NCBI RefSeq assembly: GCF_932526225.1
Contig: NC_064034.1
Span: 16,876,887-16,940,886, forward strand
Direction: 5' to 3'
DNA length: 64,000 nucleotides
Source: Nematostella vectensis
Lineage: Eukaryota > Cnidaria > Anthozoa > Actiniaria > Edwardsiidae
Each line of letters opens with the position of its first letter. Position 1 is the stretch's first letter. Positions 1-12,800 of the stretch are shown in pieces. The notes under the pieces are model-generated. The model was not told where the DNA came from, did not search any database, and saw only the letters and a list, made by a program, of their open reading frames with translations. The position numbers and the translations under genes are program-made.

Positions 1-3000
1 CTTAATTTGATTTACTTTTTTTGCACAATTTGGAGACATGTTCACCAATGGCTAATTGTTACAGCAGTTATATACAAAGCAGTTCTATTGGTGATTTCAC
101 TGGAAATGAACTGGAAAAGAATGTTCAGTATTGCTAATATACATTAGATACAACCTTTGGTATACTGTCAAATTGTTAACCAATCTCTCATTTTAAAAGC
201 TCTCATAATAACATGGCTGGCCCAGGGGCTGATCCAGAATTGAAAAAGGGATGCTCTGGCCCGTAGCCAGGATTTTGGGTGTGTGTGGGGGGGGGGGGGG
301 GGGGGGGGGGGAGAGTTCATTTACCCATAAAGCAGACCATTTTCTCTTAGGTAGCTCGTCCTACCCTGTAGTGGTACTTAATTTTCCTTTATTAGAGCGA
401 ACCTTTCAGTTGGGCCTGATGCTGTATAAGAGAGACAAGACAATATAAGATTTTAATGATTATATAATTCAAGAAAAATATATTATTTTACTAAAAAAAG
501 GGATTTTTATATCCACCCAGTCTACTCCGCAATTCACAGAACAAGGTAGAAAATCCAAAAAGTACAGAGGATGATTTTAGTTTGCTCCCATCTATGAGTA
601 AAGAATCACTACAGAAGGCTGTAATCCTGCATATTTTAAGCAGGAAGAAATTAGTATGAGAAATTTCTTCTGCAACAGGAAATGAATACAATTTATACAC
701 ATATATTATGAATATACTTTACAAATAAGAATCTTTTTATTTATCTGATGCATTTTCAAAATCATTTGACACTTAGATCACTGTAAGTACCTGTTTTTTC
801 ATAATAAGTCAAATCATATTTAAAAAAATTTATCCATCCTTTGGCCTCTGCCAAATTGTGTATAATATATATATATACATAACACGGAATTTTTCATTCA
901 CAAAGCTTTCCTTAAGTAAAAGAAACAAAAATTTGCGTTTCAATTTCCCAAAAATTGACTTGAAGTTGATATCAGCCTTTTCAGGTGATGATATCTCCCA
1001 TATTTTGTAAAAACAAAGATCCAGAGGAGATTTACTCAAGCCAACCTTTTTGAAGCCAAAGTTTTCAAATTTCACTACCTGCAAACATAGTTTGCAAATG
1101 CTTGCGCACGCACTGAAAATCTTATTACAAAGTAGCGCTGGCTGTATCAGAATTTTAAAATACTTTTTCAATTTTCATCATGACATGAACGATATCATTA
1201 CTTTGAAGTGTAGATACTATGAAACACTATTGGAATTTGTTTTTAAACTTCATTTCAATTTCATCATGTGAGATATTAGTGTGTCTGAGCAGGCCGAATG
1301 TGCATGCACATGCTTTGTTTCACTTCCGGTTCTGCGTTTTCTAAAAAAAGCTTTTTTTGTCGCCAAATTATTTCAAAACTAAATATTTTTTCTGTATTCT
1401 TTTTTACTAAAACCTCCTTCATATAGCCAAGCATGGATTTAGCGTTAATCTAACAGAAACCAAAATTATATCAAATAATCTGGATTTCAGGACCTTTGAA
1501 AAATCATAAAAAAACAATTACTCAATCATTTCTAAAACGCATGCTTGGCTTAATGCACCCATCCCTCAAGATTCAATATTTGTTTTTGAGCAAAATTACT
1601 TTGAATATTTGCTTTAATCTGTATCTATAACGTCACATAATGACATCACAGGGTAACGTCATTACAATAGTCAGCACGCTTTTGTTGGTCAACTTGGCAA
1701 ATATCAGTCCCTCATGACTTTCTACAAGGCTTCTATGCTATATTCACTTTTCCTTAGCAACAGATCAACAGATGTCAATACACCCTTAAGCTAATCAACA
1801 TAAGGCCTCCTTCTGTGAAACAGAGTAGCTGCGCTGAGGTTTTGAGTGTCATTTGCTTCGACGACACTCTGGAGTTGCTCTGATGTTGCTCTGTCATTTA
1901 CTCCAATGAAGGGCTAATGCTTGAACCATACAGTACAACATACTTTGTGTATACATTATGCTGATTTATCGCAGTGTTGATTTACACCACACCTAAGGGG
2001 AACCCGCTTTTTCTAAGGCTTGTCTTTCTAGTTCTACCATTTACTCACTTTTTTAAAAGCAATGAAGTGCAACCATCTCATTTGCAAGCTTTTAATATTT
2101 GTAATCCATTGCACATATTTCAGGTAAAACACAAAAAACAGCCATGATATATAACTAAGAAAGTTTTTAAAGTTTGATTCAGCTTTTTATTATTTATTGA
2201 AATTGCATAAGCTCTAAAGAATTACAATCCAATGCAAAATAAAATCTCAAAGTTTAATCATTTTTTTGGGCCATTGCTGGTGATGTTGTGGTACTCGAGA
2301 TGTACCCCCCAGGCTTTTTTTAATCCACCAATAATTGTTTTTTAAACTGTTATTTTCCTTGAGACATTGGAGAGCCCCCCAATATTCATGAGTGCACTAT
2401 GGCACTGTTTTTACTTCACTGTACAAATAAAGCTACATCTAGCACAGATACTGATTTTGTGAATTGCTGTTACTGCCTACCTTTGCCTTATATTCTATCT
2501 TGCTGGCAAATAACAACATTTATTTCTTTGCCTTTGTTTCTTGTATAGATTCTTGAAAGTTTAGCAATAGCTTTTTTTTAACGCATTGACCCCTCAACTG
2601 GCCTGTACCTGCCGTAAGAAGTACCAACAACCCAAAAAATCATAAAATAAATTAAACCCAATGAGATTGAGTATATGCATCCAACCAAGGTGATGGCAGC
2701 TACTCTTGAGCCAAATAATGACTCTTAAACAAATTTCAAATCGAACAAGAATGACCCTCTCAATGGAGCGATCATAATGCCATACAAGGGAAAGAGATCG
2801 GCACAACAACAAATCAGGACACAAATAGATACCTTTTTATTTTGATCCTTTAGGTCCTTTTTCATGGCCTCAAAACTTACTTCTTGAAGGCTTCTAGAAG
2901 CATCTTGCTGCCATAACAGATTGCAAAGCATACTGGGACATCAACAAAAGACCAGGCAACACGCCTCTTCCACAATTAGACAATTTTTGTATTAACCATT

Positions 3001-6000
3001 TATACTCCAAAACCAAACAAATCAATTCCAGTTCATACAGACCCGAATAGCAGTACAACAAATCTCGGGATCAATTTGGTTTAGAAAAGACAGCATTACA
3101 GCGGTGAGTGGTAATTCATTAGGGAATTATTTTCTCATCCAGGCAATCCAAATAAGAAAAATGAATCCACCTTTGCTTGCAAACATTTTCGTAGGCACAG
3201 CACTACGCCCCAATAGACTTAATGATGTCCTAGGGCACTCTCCCAATATGCAATGATATAAAAATACAAGCAACTTTCAATTTGTCGTTGCCTAACCATG
3301 TAAGTTTAGAATTGGGGCTACAAAGCAATGTTAGAAAACTTGGATACCAGTGGTATCCAAGCAGTGTTTCACTTCCAGGCTGTAAAAAAAGTGTTTTACT
3401 TTCACACTTCTAATTTCCCTGTAGGACCGGTTTTTTCTTTCATTGATCATCTGAATCTCTTTCACTGCATATTTGCTTTATACAGTGTTCTATGGCACTG
3501 CTTACAAAAGCCAATCACTTTTTGTCATTCTGCTAACACTTAAGTTATGAGTAGAGATTTGTTATTTAGTGGTATTGGAGCCCTACGCTCACATGTGTGC
3601 TTGTCTCGCTCAATCTCATGCAAAGGGCATTCTTAATTTGCTTTATTTTATTCATTATTCATGGTTTAGAGTTTAAGTCATCATCAGTGGTTTTGGCTTT
3701 GCAAAAATAAAAAAAATTTGAGCATAGTTAAACTGTAGGGGGATTTGCACATTAAATTCAAATTACTTAACCGAATTATTGCAATCGGTAACGCAAATCC
3801 CCGATTTTTTGTACGACATATCCTCTCTGTGTGTAAAGTAAAAAATGATAATGTATGTTTATGTAGAGCCAAATTAGAAACGCACAAAAACAAACATGTT
3901 GGTATTTTCTCTAGTGCTGAGACTTAGGCATAACGTTGGCATGGATATTGTTTTTTTTTTCTTGCATTTCAAGGATCCAGCCATGAATTCAGATTACTTG
4001 AAAGTCTCCGTTTTGGCTAACCGCAACTTTAATTGGTGGTTGCTTTTGAATTTCACGCGATGTTGTACAATGATAAAACATATATGATTTAACTTCCAAT
4101 CTTGTTCAAGTCATTTCACCAGTATAAGCATTACTTTGTGCTTCTGATGAAATCGCAAGGGTCACAGATTGAACAAGTATTAAGAGCGACAGACGCTTCA
4201 TAGGTTAGCCAACGATTTTTTACAGTTTATTTGAAATTCCTTGAATACTAAATTTGCGTGGGAATACCCTTTTAATGTCATTCCACATTTCATTTTGTTA
4301 GAGGAGATCTTTTATAAACCTATTGCCATATCGGAAAAAAGTAATACTGAATTTATTATCAAGATCCAACGCAATTGGACTTGCAACATTTATCTTGCGA
4401 CTTCCATTAAGAGCTAACTTCCTTTTAATTCCACTAGTTATAATTGATAAGTTACTTGCGTCAGTCTTGTTAAATATCAATTTAACTAATCGATACTAGC
4501 ATTTTTGCCGTGAAAACCCGAGTCATGCGATGTTTTGCTAACAAGCCAATGACGGTGAAAGGCATGATGCATAAAGAGGACTACATTTGCGAAAAAAATA
4601 TGGTCTGTTCAAATTAAATGATATAAATTACACAATATACAACTTAGTGTTACTTGGAAGGAAGGTTCCTGTTTGTTTTGGCAGCATTTCAACATTATTC
4701 AATACGAAAACATCCACGTCTCGTGCATAACTTTACTACGGGCACACATTACAGTTGGTGACTTGTACCAGCAGTTCACGTGACTTTTTGGGTGACAAAC
4801 TTGAAACGCGCTCCGGATTTTAGTGGGAAATAACAACAACAAAAACAACAACTTATTTAGCGCTTACAAACAAGCCAGAAAATTTCCTTGTCAGAAAGGG
4901 TTTATTTTTATTGAAAGATTTTTCGTCGCTCTCTGGTGTGACTGGCGCAGTTATTTGTGTGTTTTTTGGCTTTATTTAGGTTTACTTAGGCGAAATAAGA
5001 ACTGTATACTTTGTTTTATGCGTATAAAAGTGAAAGCACCTTGCCTCATAATGCAAGACCGAAAAGGACATTTGTTTCTTGTAAGCAGTTATATATCTTC
5101 ATTAATTTTGCATCTGTGTCGCGCTGAGACTTATGCGAAGAATTCACGATTACTTTTTGGCCTGGCCGGGGAGTTCGTCCGACTATCTTCTTAACATAAA
5201 GTTGTTATTAGAAAGAGCAAATTATGTAATCAATATTAATCGTGCAATTAACGCAGAAAAAAAATAACATATCGTGATTTTTCGTGTCTTACCGTCAATT
5301 AAAACATACAAACTAATGTCAATTTGATTGAGGTTACAAGGAATTGAATGCTCAAATGAAACGCATTTAGCTGGATTGTGTCATTCATTTTTGCCTGTTT
5401 TGCAAACTGTACAAAAGTTTTGAAGTTTCGTGGTCATGGGGTATTAGAATAGTTTTAAACGTGGTAATTCCACATAAATATCGTACCACACTCTAAACGC
5501 TTTGTCCATGCGTAAAACATTTATTTTTTTCTTTGGTTCCTTTTCGCTAAATAATCTGTGTTCTACAGTATGCTATTATTTCTGAGATAAATATTCTCTT
5601 TTTTTAGTTGATACACGCAATTGAACCTATAGTAACACCTGCCCTAGGGAGTTAAATTTGGTCAATTCTATTGCTGGTTATGAATCTATAAGGTTTTTAC
5701 AGATACAGTTATTAGAACCGTCTTCGCTTGGTAATCCGCCAAGTTATTGGATGCGTCTTTTCAAATTGTAACCATTTTCCTATAATCGCATGCTAAGCCC
5801 CTCCTATACCGCATCTTTGATGTTGTTTAACGTCGACAGGAAATAGGGCTGGGTGCTTGCTTTTTGGTCCCGGCACCTTTGTACATGTAGAAAAACTGTT
5901 CCGCCCAGAGACTTATTTAAAGACAAACCAGATTGATATCCACTGATGATAGTCAGCGGTACAATTCACACCTTATGCTAATTTCGCCCGTAGGTTAAGC

Positions 6001-7900
6001 ATGTTTTGTTGCATTAAACCATTTATGCCTTTAAGGAAGTATAGTGACTAAGGGTGTAAAAATCGGATGTTTTCATTTTTGTTTTATTTCTTGTTTTTCA
6101 TCACTTATTAGACATGTCGTTACATGTTTGTGTTCAGATCTAGTGTGAGTGTTCCACCGGTAATCCATTATGTGATGAAAGCATTAAGACTCAAGCATAC
6201 GGTTTTGGTGGTACACCATTTAGACCGCTCACAGCTTGTGTTCAAGGCCTTGCCATGAGTCATTTTCACAGACACCAACACTACTATTTGCATGAGACAG
6301 TCAACCATTCAAAACAAAACAAAAAAAAAGTCGCGTAAACAAATGTGACCTCACCTCAAAATCGATATTTTTTTATATTTTAACGGACATTTGTGGCGTT
6401 GCGTTTTGTGTGAAAAGTCAATCGTCGGTGGTTTTACCCCCGAGAAAGTTACTAATTATTTTTTTATTGTTCCTTGTTGGGGTAACCAGGTAATGGCAGT
6501 CACTTGCTGTGACAGGAGACCACATATCGACTTAGTCATAATTTAAATGCATAAAAAGCATAAAATGGCACGTTTACACTGACAAGTTCCATGCGCCTAC
6601 AAAGGACAGCCATAGGAGCTATCAAACAAACCCTCCTGGTGGTCACTCAATAAAAGTAACACTCTGCCGGTATTAGCACGCTTTGTTATCCCTCAACTTT
6701 CTACCTGTTACTACCAAGACCACTAATTATCATGAGCACAAAAGCATGATAAAATTATCCAAATACCTGCACATTAAAAACAGGGCATCTGCGCTATGTT
6801 AAGTGCTCTGTACAAAATGCTTACAGTTCGAGTTTTATCACTGAAGGATTTCGAGAGAGAGACTCTTTTCCACGTGAATTCGTAGCTAGCTCCAGGTGGT
6901 AATTACGTTTGTGGTTAGCATTCAACATCATTTACCCTCACACACCTTTCACAAGCTTGATACCCTCGCTAACCCCATAATAACCGTAGTTTTTTTATCC
7001 CTCAGTGTTAATGCGTTATTTACTTCCATGCGTGTTTCCCGCCATGCATTAAATCCCCGACCTTGAGAGCAACGTGCGTAATTATCGGCTTTATCGCTAG
7101 AAAGGAGAAGGAGAGAGTCCGCCGTAGTGTCAATATTTACCAAATTTATTTATCTTAATACTGGTAGTCTAAAAACTTCAAGTGGGCTGGAATTATTTAG
7201 GCGAAGAAAGATAACGCTAGTATAACCGGGATACTTAAAACGATTCTAACAATAAATAGTATTTTGAATAATCCCGGATTTTTTTATTTACATTGTACAA
7301 AAATACAAACCCATATTATCTCGTTTGCTTTTATTATAAAATTTACATTTTAGTATTGTTCTAATTCTGGGTAGGCAAGCATATCGCCATCATGTGCATA
7401 AATTGAACAAAGCTCCCTTTTGGAACATTTTCTTTTTTGCTTTAGAGTATAGGTTATCGATGCACCGTTACATACTGGATAAATCCGGGAACTCTTTCCT
7501 CTTGTTTCTCAATACTTTTCCCATTAGTTACTATGATACAACACTAGAAATCCAACGCTGAAATATTTGTAAAAATAGAATTGAGATGAAAATCGAATTT
7601 ACACATTTTCCAGTTATTTTTAACAAACTTTTTAAAGAATTCTTTCGCCTTCGTTTGATTTTACTTATGAGCGTTTTTAAAGGAAAATCAAAAGTTTAAG
7701 TTGTGTTGGTAATATAAGAGATGGAAGAGCCCATTTAAATATCCCATGGTTTCGGTGGCTCTTGCGTTGTACGCAGACTTTTTCCATTATTTATTAAGCA
7801 CTAAGACTTGCAACTCTTCGGCGACAACGAAATAACCCCCAAAATCTCTGAATAATTACTCTGCTATTTCGCTATTTCGACGTCATTTGTGTTAGACTGT
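1..7900. other. AT-rich non-coding region upstream of Kv4
   Basis: I see no coding sequence I can support here. The stretch is AT-rich. Its only reading frames are short (123 codons or fewer) and lack recognisable domains, splice-site-bounded exons or compositional bias. It holds a G25 tract at 287-311 and some AT microsatellite (861-880). Distal regulatory elements of the downstream Kv4 gene could lie here, but nothing in the sequence proves it. Confidence 0.5.
287..311 (+). repeat. poly-G tract (G25)
   Basis: This is an uninterrupted run of 25 G preceded by a short TG repeat. The flanking words (a 'cccgtagccaggatttt' type leader at 260-277) recur near other poly-G tracts of the window, so it probably belongs to an old interspersed repeat with a poly-G core. 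Confidence 0.8.
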
Positions 7901-7902
7901 AA

Positions 7903-7910
7903 TATAAAAG
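7903..7910 (+). promoter_or_regulatory. possible TATA box for Kv4
   Basis: TATAAAAG lies 810 bp upstream of the Kv4 start codon. A start site about 30 bp downstream would leave a 5'UTR of roughly 780 nt, which may contain an intron. It is the best core-promoter match near the gene, but position and motif are the only support. Confidence 0.3.
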
Positions 7911-8719
7911 GTGCTGCCATGAAATGGACTTAAAGAAATCCGTTCTCCCTTCAAAGCTCTTCAGTTCAATAACTTCAGTTATTTTCTTCGTGGTCCTCAA
8001 CTCGGCGTTTGCAAATTCTAGCGGCTAGGACTGACAGTAAAACAATAGAAAGCTTTCGATTGTTTTCTAAACTATCAATCAGGTAGTCAGTTTCGCGTGT
8101 TCTGATTGGTTCGCGCGTTGAAATTTGTTTAATATATTGCTAATTAACAATATCCTTAGCAATTAGGCTTCCCTTATCGCGTATAGGTTAGAGGAGAATG
8201 GAGTCTCATCAAGCGGAGCTTTTGGATACGATCTTTCTTATCCCCGGTCTGAGAGAACTAATCGCCTGAAAGATGGCAGAATTTAGTCGCACTCGCATGA
8301 CCGATGCATAGCATTTAGTCGGAGGGGCAGAATTTCATGCAGATCGTCTTTCCCGACGCCACCGAATGGCATTGTTTATGACAGAATCCTACAACCTTTT
8401 CTTAATTTAGACCAGTAGCCCTTGATTGAATAGGAAAACCGATTTGATTCAGTCCTGTACGGCTTCACAGGATCTGATTTTTTGGAAACCACCAAGAGCA
8501 TTATCTACAGGGAACTGGTTGGACTGAGCCGGCGATTTTGGTCGCGGTGAATTCGGCCGAGCGAATGGTTAGGTTTTCGCGAGTGCGAAGCATAAATTAA
8601 GCCGTGTTGTTTGTGAGAAGTGGTGAGCGGTGGTCTGCTCGTACACCTGTCCACCAGGGCTTGATGTGAGAGTCTAGTTGCATATCGGGAAATTTTGTTT
8701 TCTCATGTGAAGCTCTGCC

Positions 8720-9810
8720 ATGGCGGCTGATGTAGTGGCATGGTTGCCTTTCGCTCGGGCAGCAGCCATAGGATGGGTTCCGCTCGCTACTTCGCCTATG
8801 CCGCCGCCACCGGAGTCTTCCAAGACGGACGAGCGAGTCACCATCAATGTTAGCGGCAGGCGCTTTGAAACATGGCGTAACACTCTGGCGAGATTTCCAG
8901 AAACTCTTCTGGGTAGCGATGAAAAGGACTATTTTTATGATGCAGAAACCAAGGAATATTTCTTCGATCGAGATCCGGATTTGTTTCGCCATTTACTGAA
9001 TTACTACCGAAATGGAAAGCTTCACTATCCCCGTGGTGAATGTGTCTCATCGTTTGAGGATGAACTGGAATTTTTTGGCATCTCGGAGGGTGTTGTTCAC
9101 GACTGTTGTTGGGAAGATTTCCGTGAGAGGAAGAAAGAGTGTATGGAGCGAATTTTTGAACCTGATAAGCTTGACGACGCTTCACAAAATGGAGACGAAG
9201 TAACAGATCATAGCATACGCGAGAAACTGTGGACGGCATTTCAGAATCCGCAGAGCTCTAAAGTGGCGTCTGTGTTCTACTACATCACGGGGCTGTTCAT
9301 CGCTATTAGCGTGATAAGCACGGTGGTGGAAACTCTTCCGTGTAAGGGGAAAACCTCGTGCGGAGAGGTCCATAAAACTGTATTTTTTTCGCTCGAAGCG
9401 GCGTGTGTGGTTGTGTTTACGGTGGAATATGTGGCAAGATTGTATTCTGCACCAGATCGGGTGAAATTCGCTCGGGACTTGCTCAGTATCATAGATGTGG
9501 TGGCAATATTGCCTTTCTATGTTGGGCTTATTGTGCCTAATAATTCAATAAGTGGCGCATTTGTAACTTTAAGAGTTTTTCGTATCTTCAGAATATTCAA
9601 ATTCTCCCGGCACTCGCGGGGTCTTCGAATTTTAGGTTATACCCTCAAGAGCTGTGCGTCCGAACTGGGCTTTCTACTTTTCTCGCTGTCCATGGCTGTG
9701 ATAATCTTTGCTACCGTTATGTATTATGTGGAAAAAGGAGAGGTGGACACTAAATTCATCAGCATCCCGGCATCGTTCTGGTATACCATCGTGACAATGA
9801 CAACTTTAGG
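8720..9810 (+). CDS. KCND (Shal): Kv4 exon 1 (N-terminus, T1, S1-S5, pore start)
   Basis: The ATG sits in a good context (gccATGg) and is followed at once by the conserved Kv4 N-terminus. The exon encodes T1, S1 to S5 and the pore helix up to TMTTLG. It ends TTAGG before GTAAGT, splitting the GYG selectivity filter at the same place as vertebrate KCND genes (from family knowledge). The donor leaves phase 2, restored by the G that opens exon 2. Confidence 0.95.
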
Positions 9811-12800
9811 GTAAGTCTGAAGATCTTCGTTTACATCTACCACTGCCAGGCGTCTCTCTGCTTTCGATCGTGTTTACATTTGTTAAGAGAATGTGCTTAT
9901 AAAAATTACCGGGTCTGCACTGAGAGTTTTATTTGTCAAAGTGGCGAAGCGAAAATGTGAGTCTAGCACTTGGGGTTCGCCTGTGTTAAGGAAAATAAAT
10001 CTTTATGCTCTTGATTTATGGCGTTATTGTGTATGCGCAAATAGAGCTTGACTAAACCTCGACCCTCGTATATTCATGCCAACTCGACTTTGTTGTGAAA
10101 TGCACTTTAGGCTCGCTACATAAAAAATTGACGCAATTTGGGATATTCAAAAAATGAAGAGTAAGAAAAAAAGAAGTAGATAAGAGAAAGCTATCACTTA
10201 AAGTACTGAAGTTCTAGATATGTGCAGCCATGATTGTCACCCGATTTCTGCCGACAACGACTGTGCTAGATCGTAAAAGTGTTATTCAATTTGTTATTTA
10301 AATTTTAATATCATGAGATTCTCGCGGTAGCGATCGTTTCCCCACAGGAGTACTAAAGAGAAAATGACTCTTCTCTGATATTCTGTCCAAACCTCAAATA
10401 ATCAGCTAATTGCTCGTACATTTTTGTACATTTTGGTATTTTATCCTAGAGTTCTCGTTGAGTGTTGTTTTATTTGCCTCTTGCGAGGGCGTAGTATCCA
10501 TACTCAAAATTACTCTTAATATGAACGCAAAACGGCTCTAAATACTTAACCATGGCGGAAATGTTGTACATAGATTGTTTATGGTACGGTTTAAGCGTCT
10601 TGAGTCCTAGAGAAATTCCTCACATTGTCATTCATTTAACGTAGCAGGAAATCCTCGCATATAGAAAACTCGCTGCCTGTGATAAAATTTAGTGCTGAGA
10701 TTATCGTGAAACAGCTGTTTATTTTAGTCCTACACGCGAACACGAAGCAAGAGATGCAACTATTAATGTTAAATTCATTGTTTTTATGTGTGTCATAAAT
10801 TGTGTTTATCTGCAATCTTGTTTGGTATTCTATCCGGCAATTTTTTACATATATTACATAGACAGCTAATTCTCCACATTGCTCTACATTCAAGCATAAA
10901 CTACTTGCTTTTATACCATTTTACAAATATCAATATAGCTGGGCCTAACCGTTTAGTATGTTAATCGCACTGACTGTTGTTATTTTCCCCTTTTTTGTTG
11001 GCAGTAGGGGGCTTATAAAAACTAGAGCTATTTTGCTTTTCGCTACCATTGTGACAATAGGGTCTATGTTCAATTAACGAGTTGCCATTTTTTTTTTACT
11101 TTTTTTACTTTTTTTTTTATTTTTAAGATCTAATTGTTTCGCTAAATGGAACATACGCACTTAAATGCTCTCGGGACTCGTGTTGCTAGCGCTTTCTGGG
11201 TCATTAGCTGTAAGTTTTCCAGACGAAAAGATAATAGGGAAAGTTTCTATTGCAATCGAAGAACTAAACAGCCTCGGGTGCAATGACGTCTTTTCAGCTA
11301 TTTTTTGATAGGCTTAAGTAGTGGTTTGTTAGACATGGACGAGTTTTATCACTTTTATTATTTAGGCTGCTTCCAATATTGTATCTTTGCCAGACTCCCT
11401 TCCAGGCCTAGCTGTTCTTCTTTTCAACTACCTAGTTAACTTTTATTTTTTTTTCCATAAGTGAATATGAGACCAAAGAAAGAGACCAAACTTAAAGTTA
11501 TAGTTGTAAATTACCGCAAACTTTTGGCCGAATATCATAGTTCTATCAAGTGTTGTTTTAAACTAGAGGCATTTGAAAAGTTTTTTTTTACAAATGGTTT
11601 CATCACAATAGCATTTTCATCGGATGTTTGCCGTGAGCGTTTTGTAGATGAAACATATTATTGGTAAAAATTATTTTTAAATGTTGTTGACTTAAACTCG
11701 AGACAAAACAACATGAACATGATAATACGTTTTTGTTTTGAAGCAGTAAAGTAACAAGCCTCTGAGTAGCCTTACATCTTTACCGTCGTTGTTATTATCG
11801 GTCGTTGTAAAAGGCTTTCCTGTGTGATTTGGATGATGTTATGTTTCTTTCTAGTGATACTGAAGTAGTGTAAATTAGAGTTAATGCTAGCTAAGCTTAC
11901 TGACTTTTGGATACTTAGTGAGTTGATTATTGCAGTCAAATTATGGCGTTGTGGTCACAATATCAGGTTTCATTTGGTGGTGTATTATGATAGATAGCGT
12001 TAATAGCCTTTTCCTATATACATACCTTAACGTTTAATTGACACTGTAATTAAAACTTATACAAAAACATATTTTACTGAAATGTGCACTTTTCTATGAA
12101 AACGTTTTTTTAATTCACCATTTATGATAATGTCAAACAGCTCCCTTTCTATGATTTACATAAATATAATCTGAATTTTGGTAGTTTTGGCAAAAAACAC
12201 ACATCGACTACTTAGTCTTATTAATACGTCTTAAAACGGCTTTTCTAATAATATTTCACTCAAATTACTGTCTCAAGTCTACTATACAAAGTACTTTCAA
12301 GTCTACTATACAAAGTACTGTCTCAAGTCTACTATACAAAGTACTGTTTCAAGTGTACTATACAAAGTACTGTTTCAAGTCTACTATATAAAGTACTGTT
12401 TCAAGTCTACTATACAAAGTACTGTTTCAAGTGTACTATAAAAAGTACTGTTTCAAGTCTACTATACAAAGTACTGTTTCAAGTCTACTATATAAAGTAC
12501 TGTTTCAAGTCTACTATACAAAGTACTGTTTCAAGTCTACTATAAAAAGTACTGTTTCAAGTCTACTATACAAAGTACTGTTTCAAGTTTACTATACAAA
12601 GTACTGTTTCAAGTCTACTATACAAAGTACTACTGTTTCAAGTCTACTATACAAAGTACTGTTTCAAGTTTACTATACAAAGTACTGTTTCAAGTCTACT
12701 ATACAAAGTACTACTGTTTCAAGTCTACTATACAAAGTACTGTTTCAAGTCTACTATACAAAGTACTGTTTCAAGTCTACTATACAAAGTACTGTTTCAA

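Noticed and set aside
2578-2960. Possible two-exon - strand gene end (frame ending TSYGRYRPVEGSMR, hydrophobic stretch before it)
   Set aside because: A GT-AG pair (donor at 2880, acceptor at 2705) keeps a frame of about 60 hydrophobic residues. I do not recognise the product, find no upstream exons and cannot separate it from chance in AT-rich DNA.
3745-4480. Frames at 3745-3927 (+) and 4298-4480 (-) with moderately protein-like composition
   Set aside because: They could be remnants of an old mobile element, but no motif identifies them and they lack repeats or ends.
4823-5194. 123-codon + strand frame
   Set aside because: Asn-rich start, no domain, no splice or promoter context; it is likely random.
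8597-9492. Antisense frames opposite Kv4 exon 1
   Set aside because: They are shadows of a strongly coding + strand exon with no features of their own.
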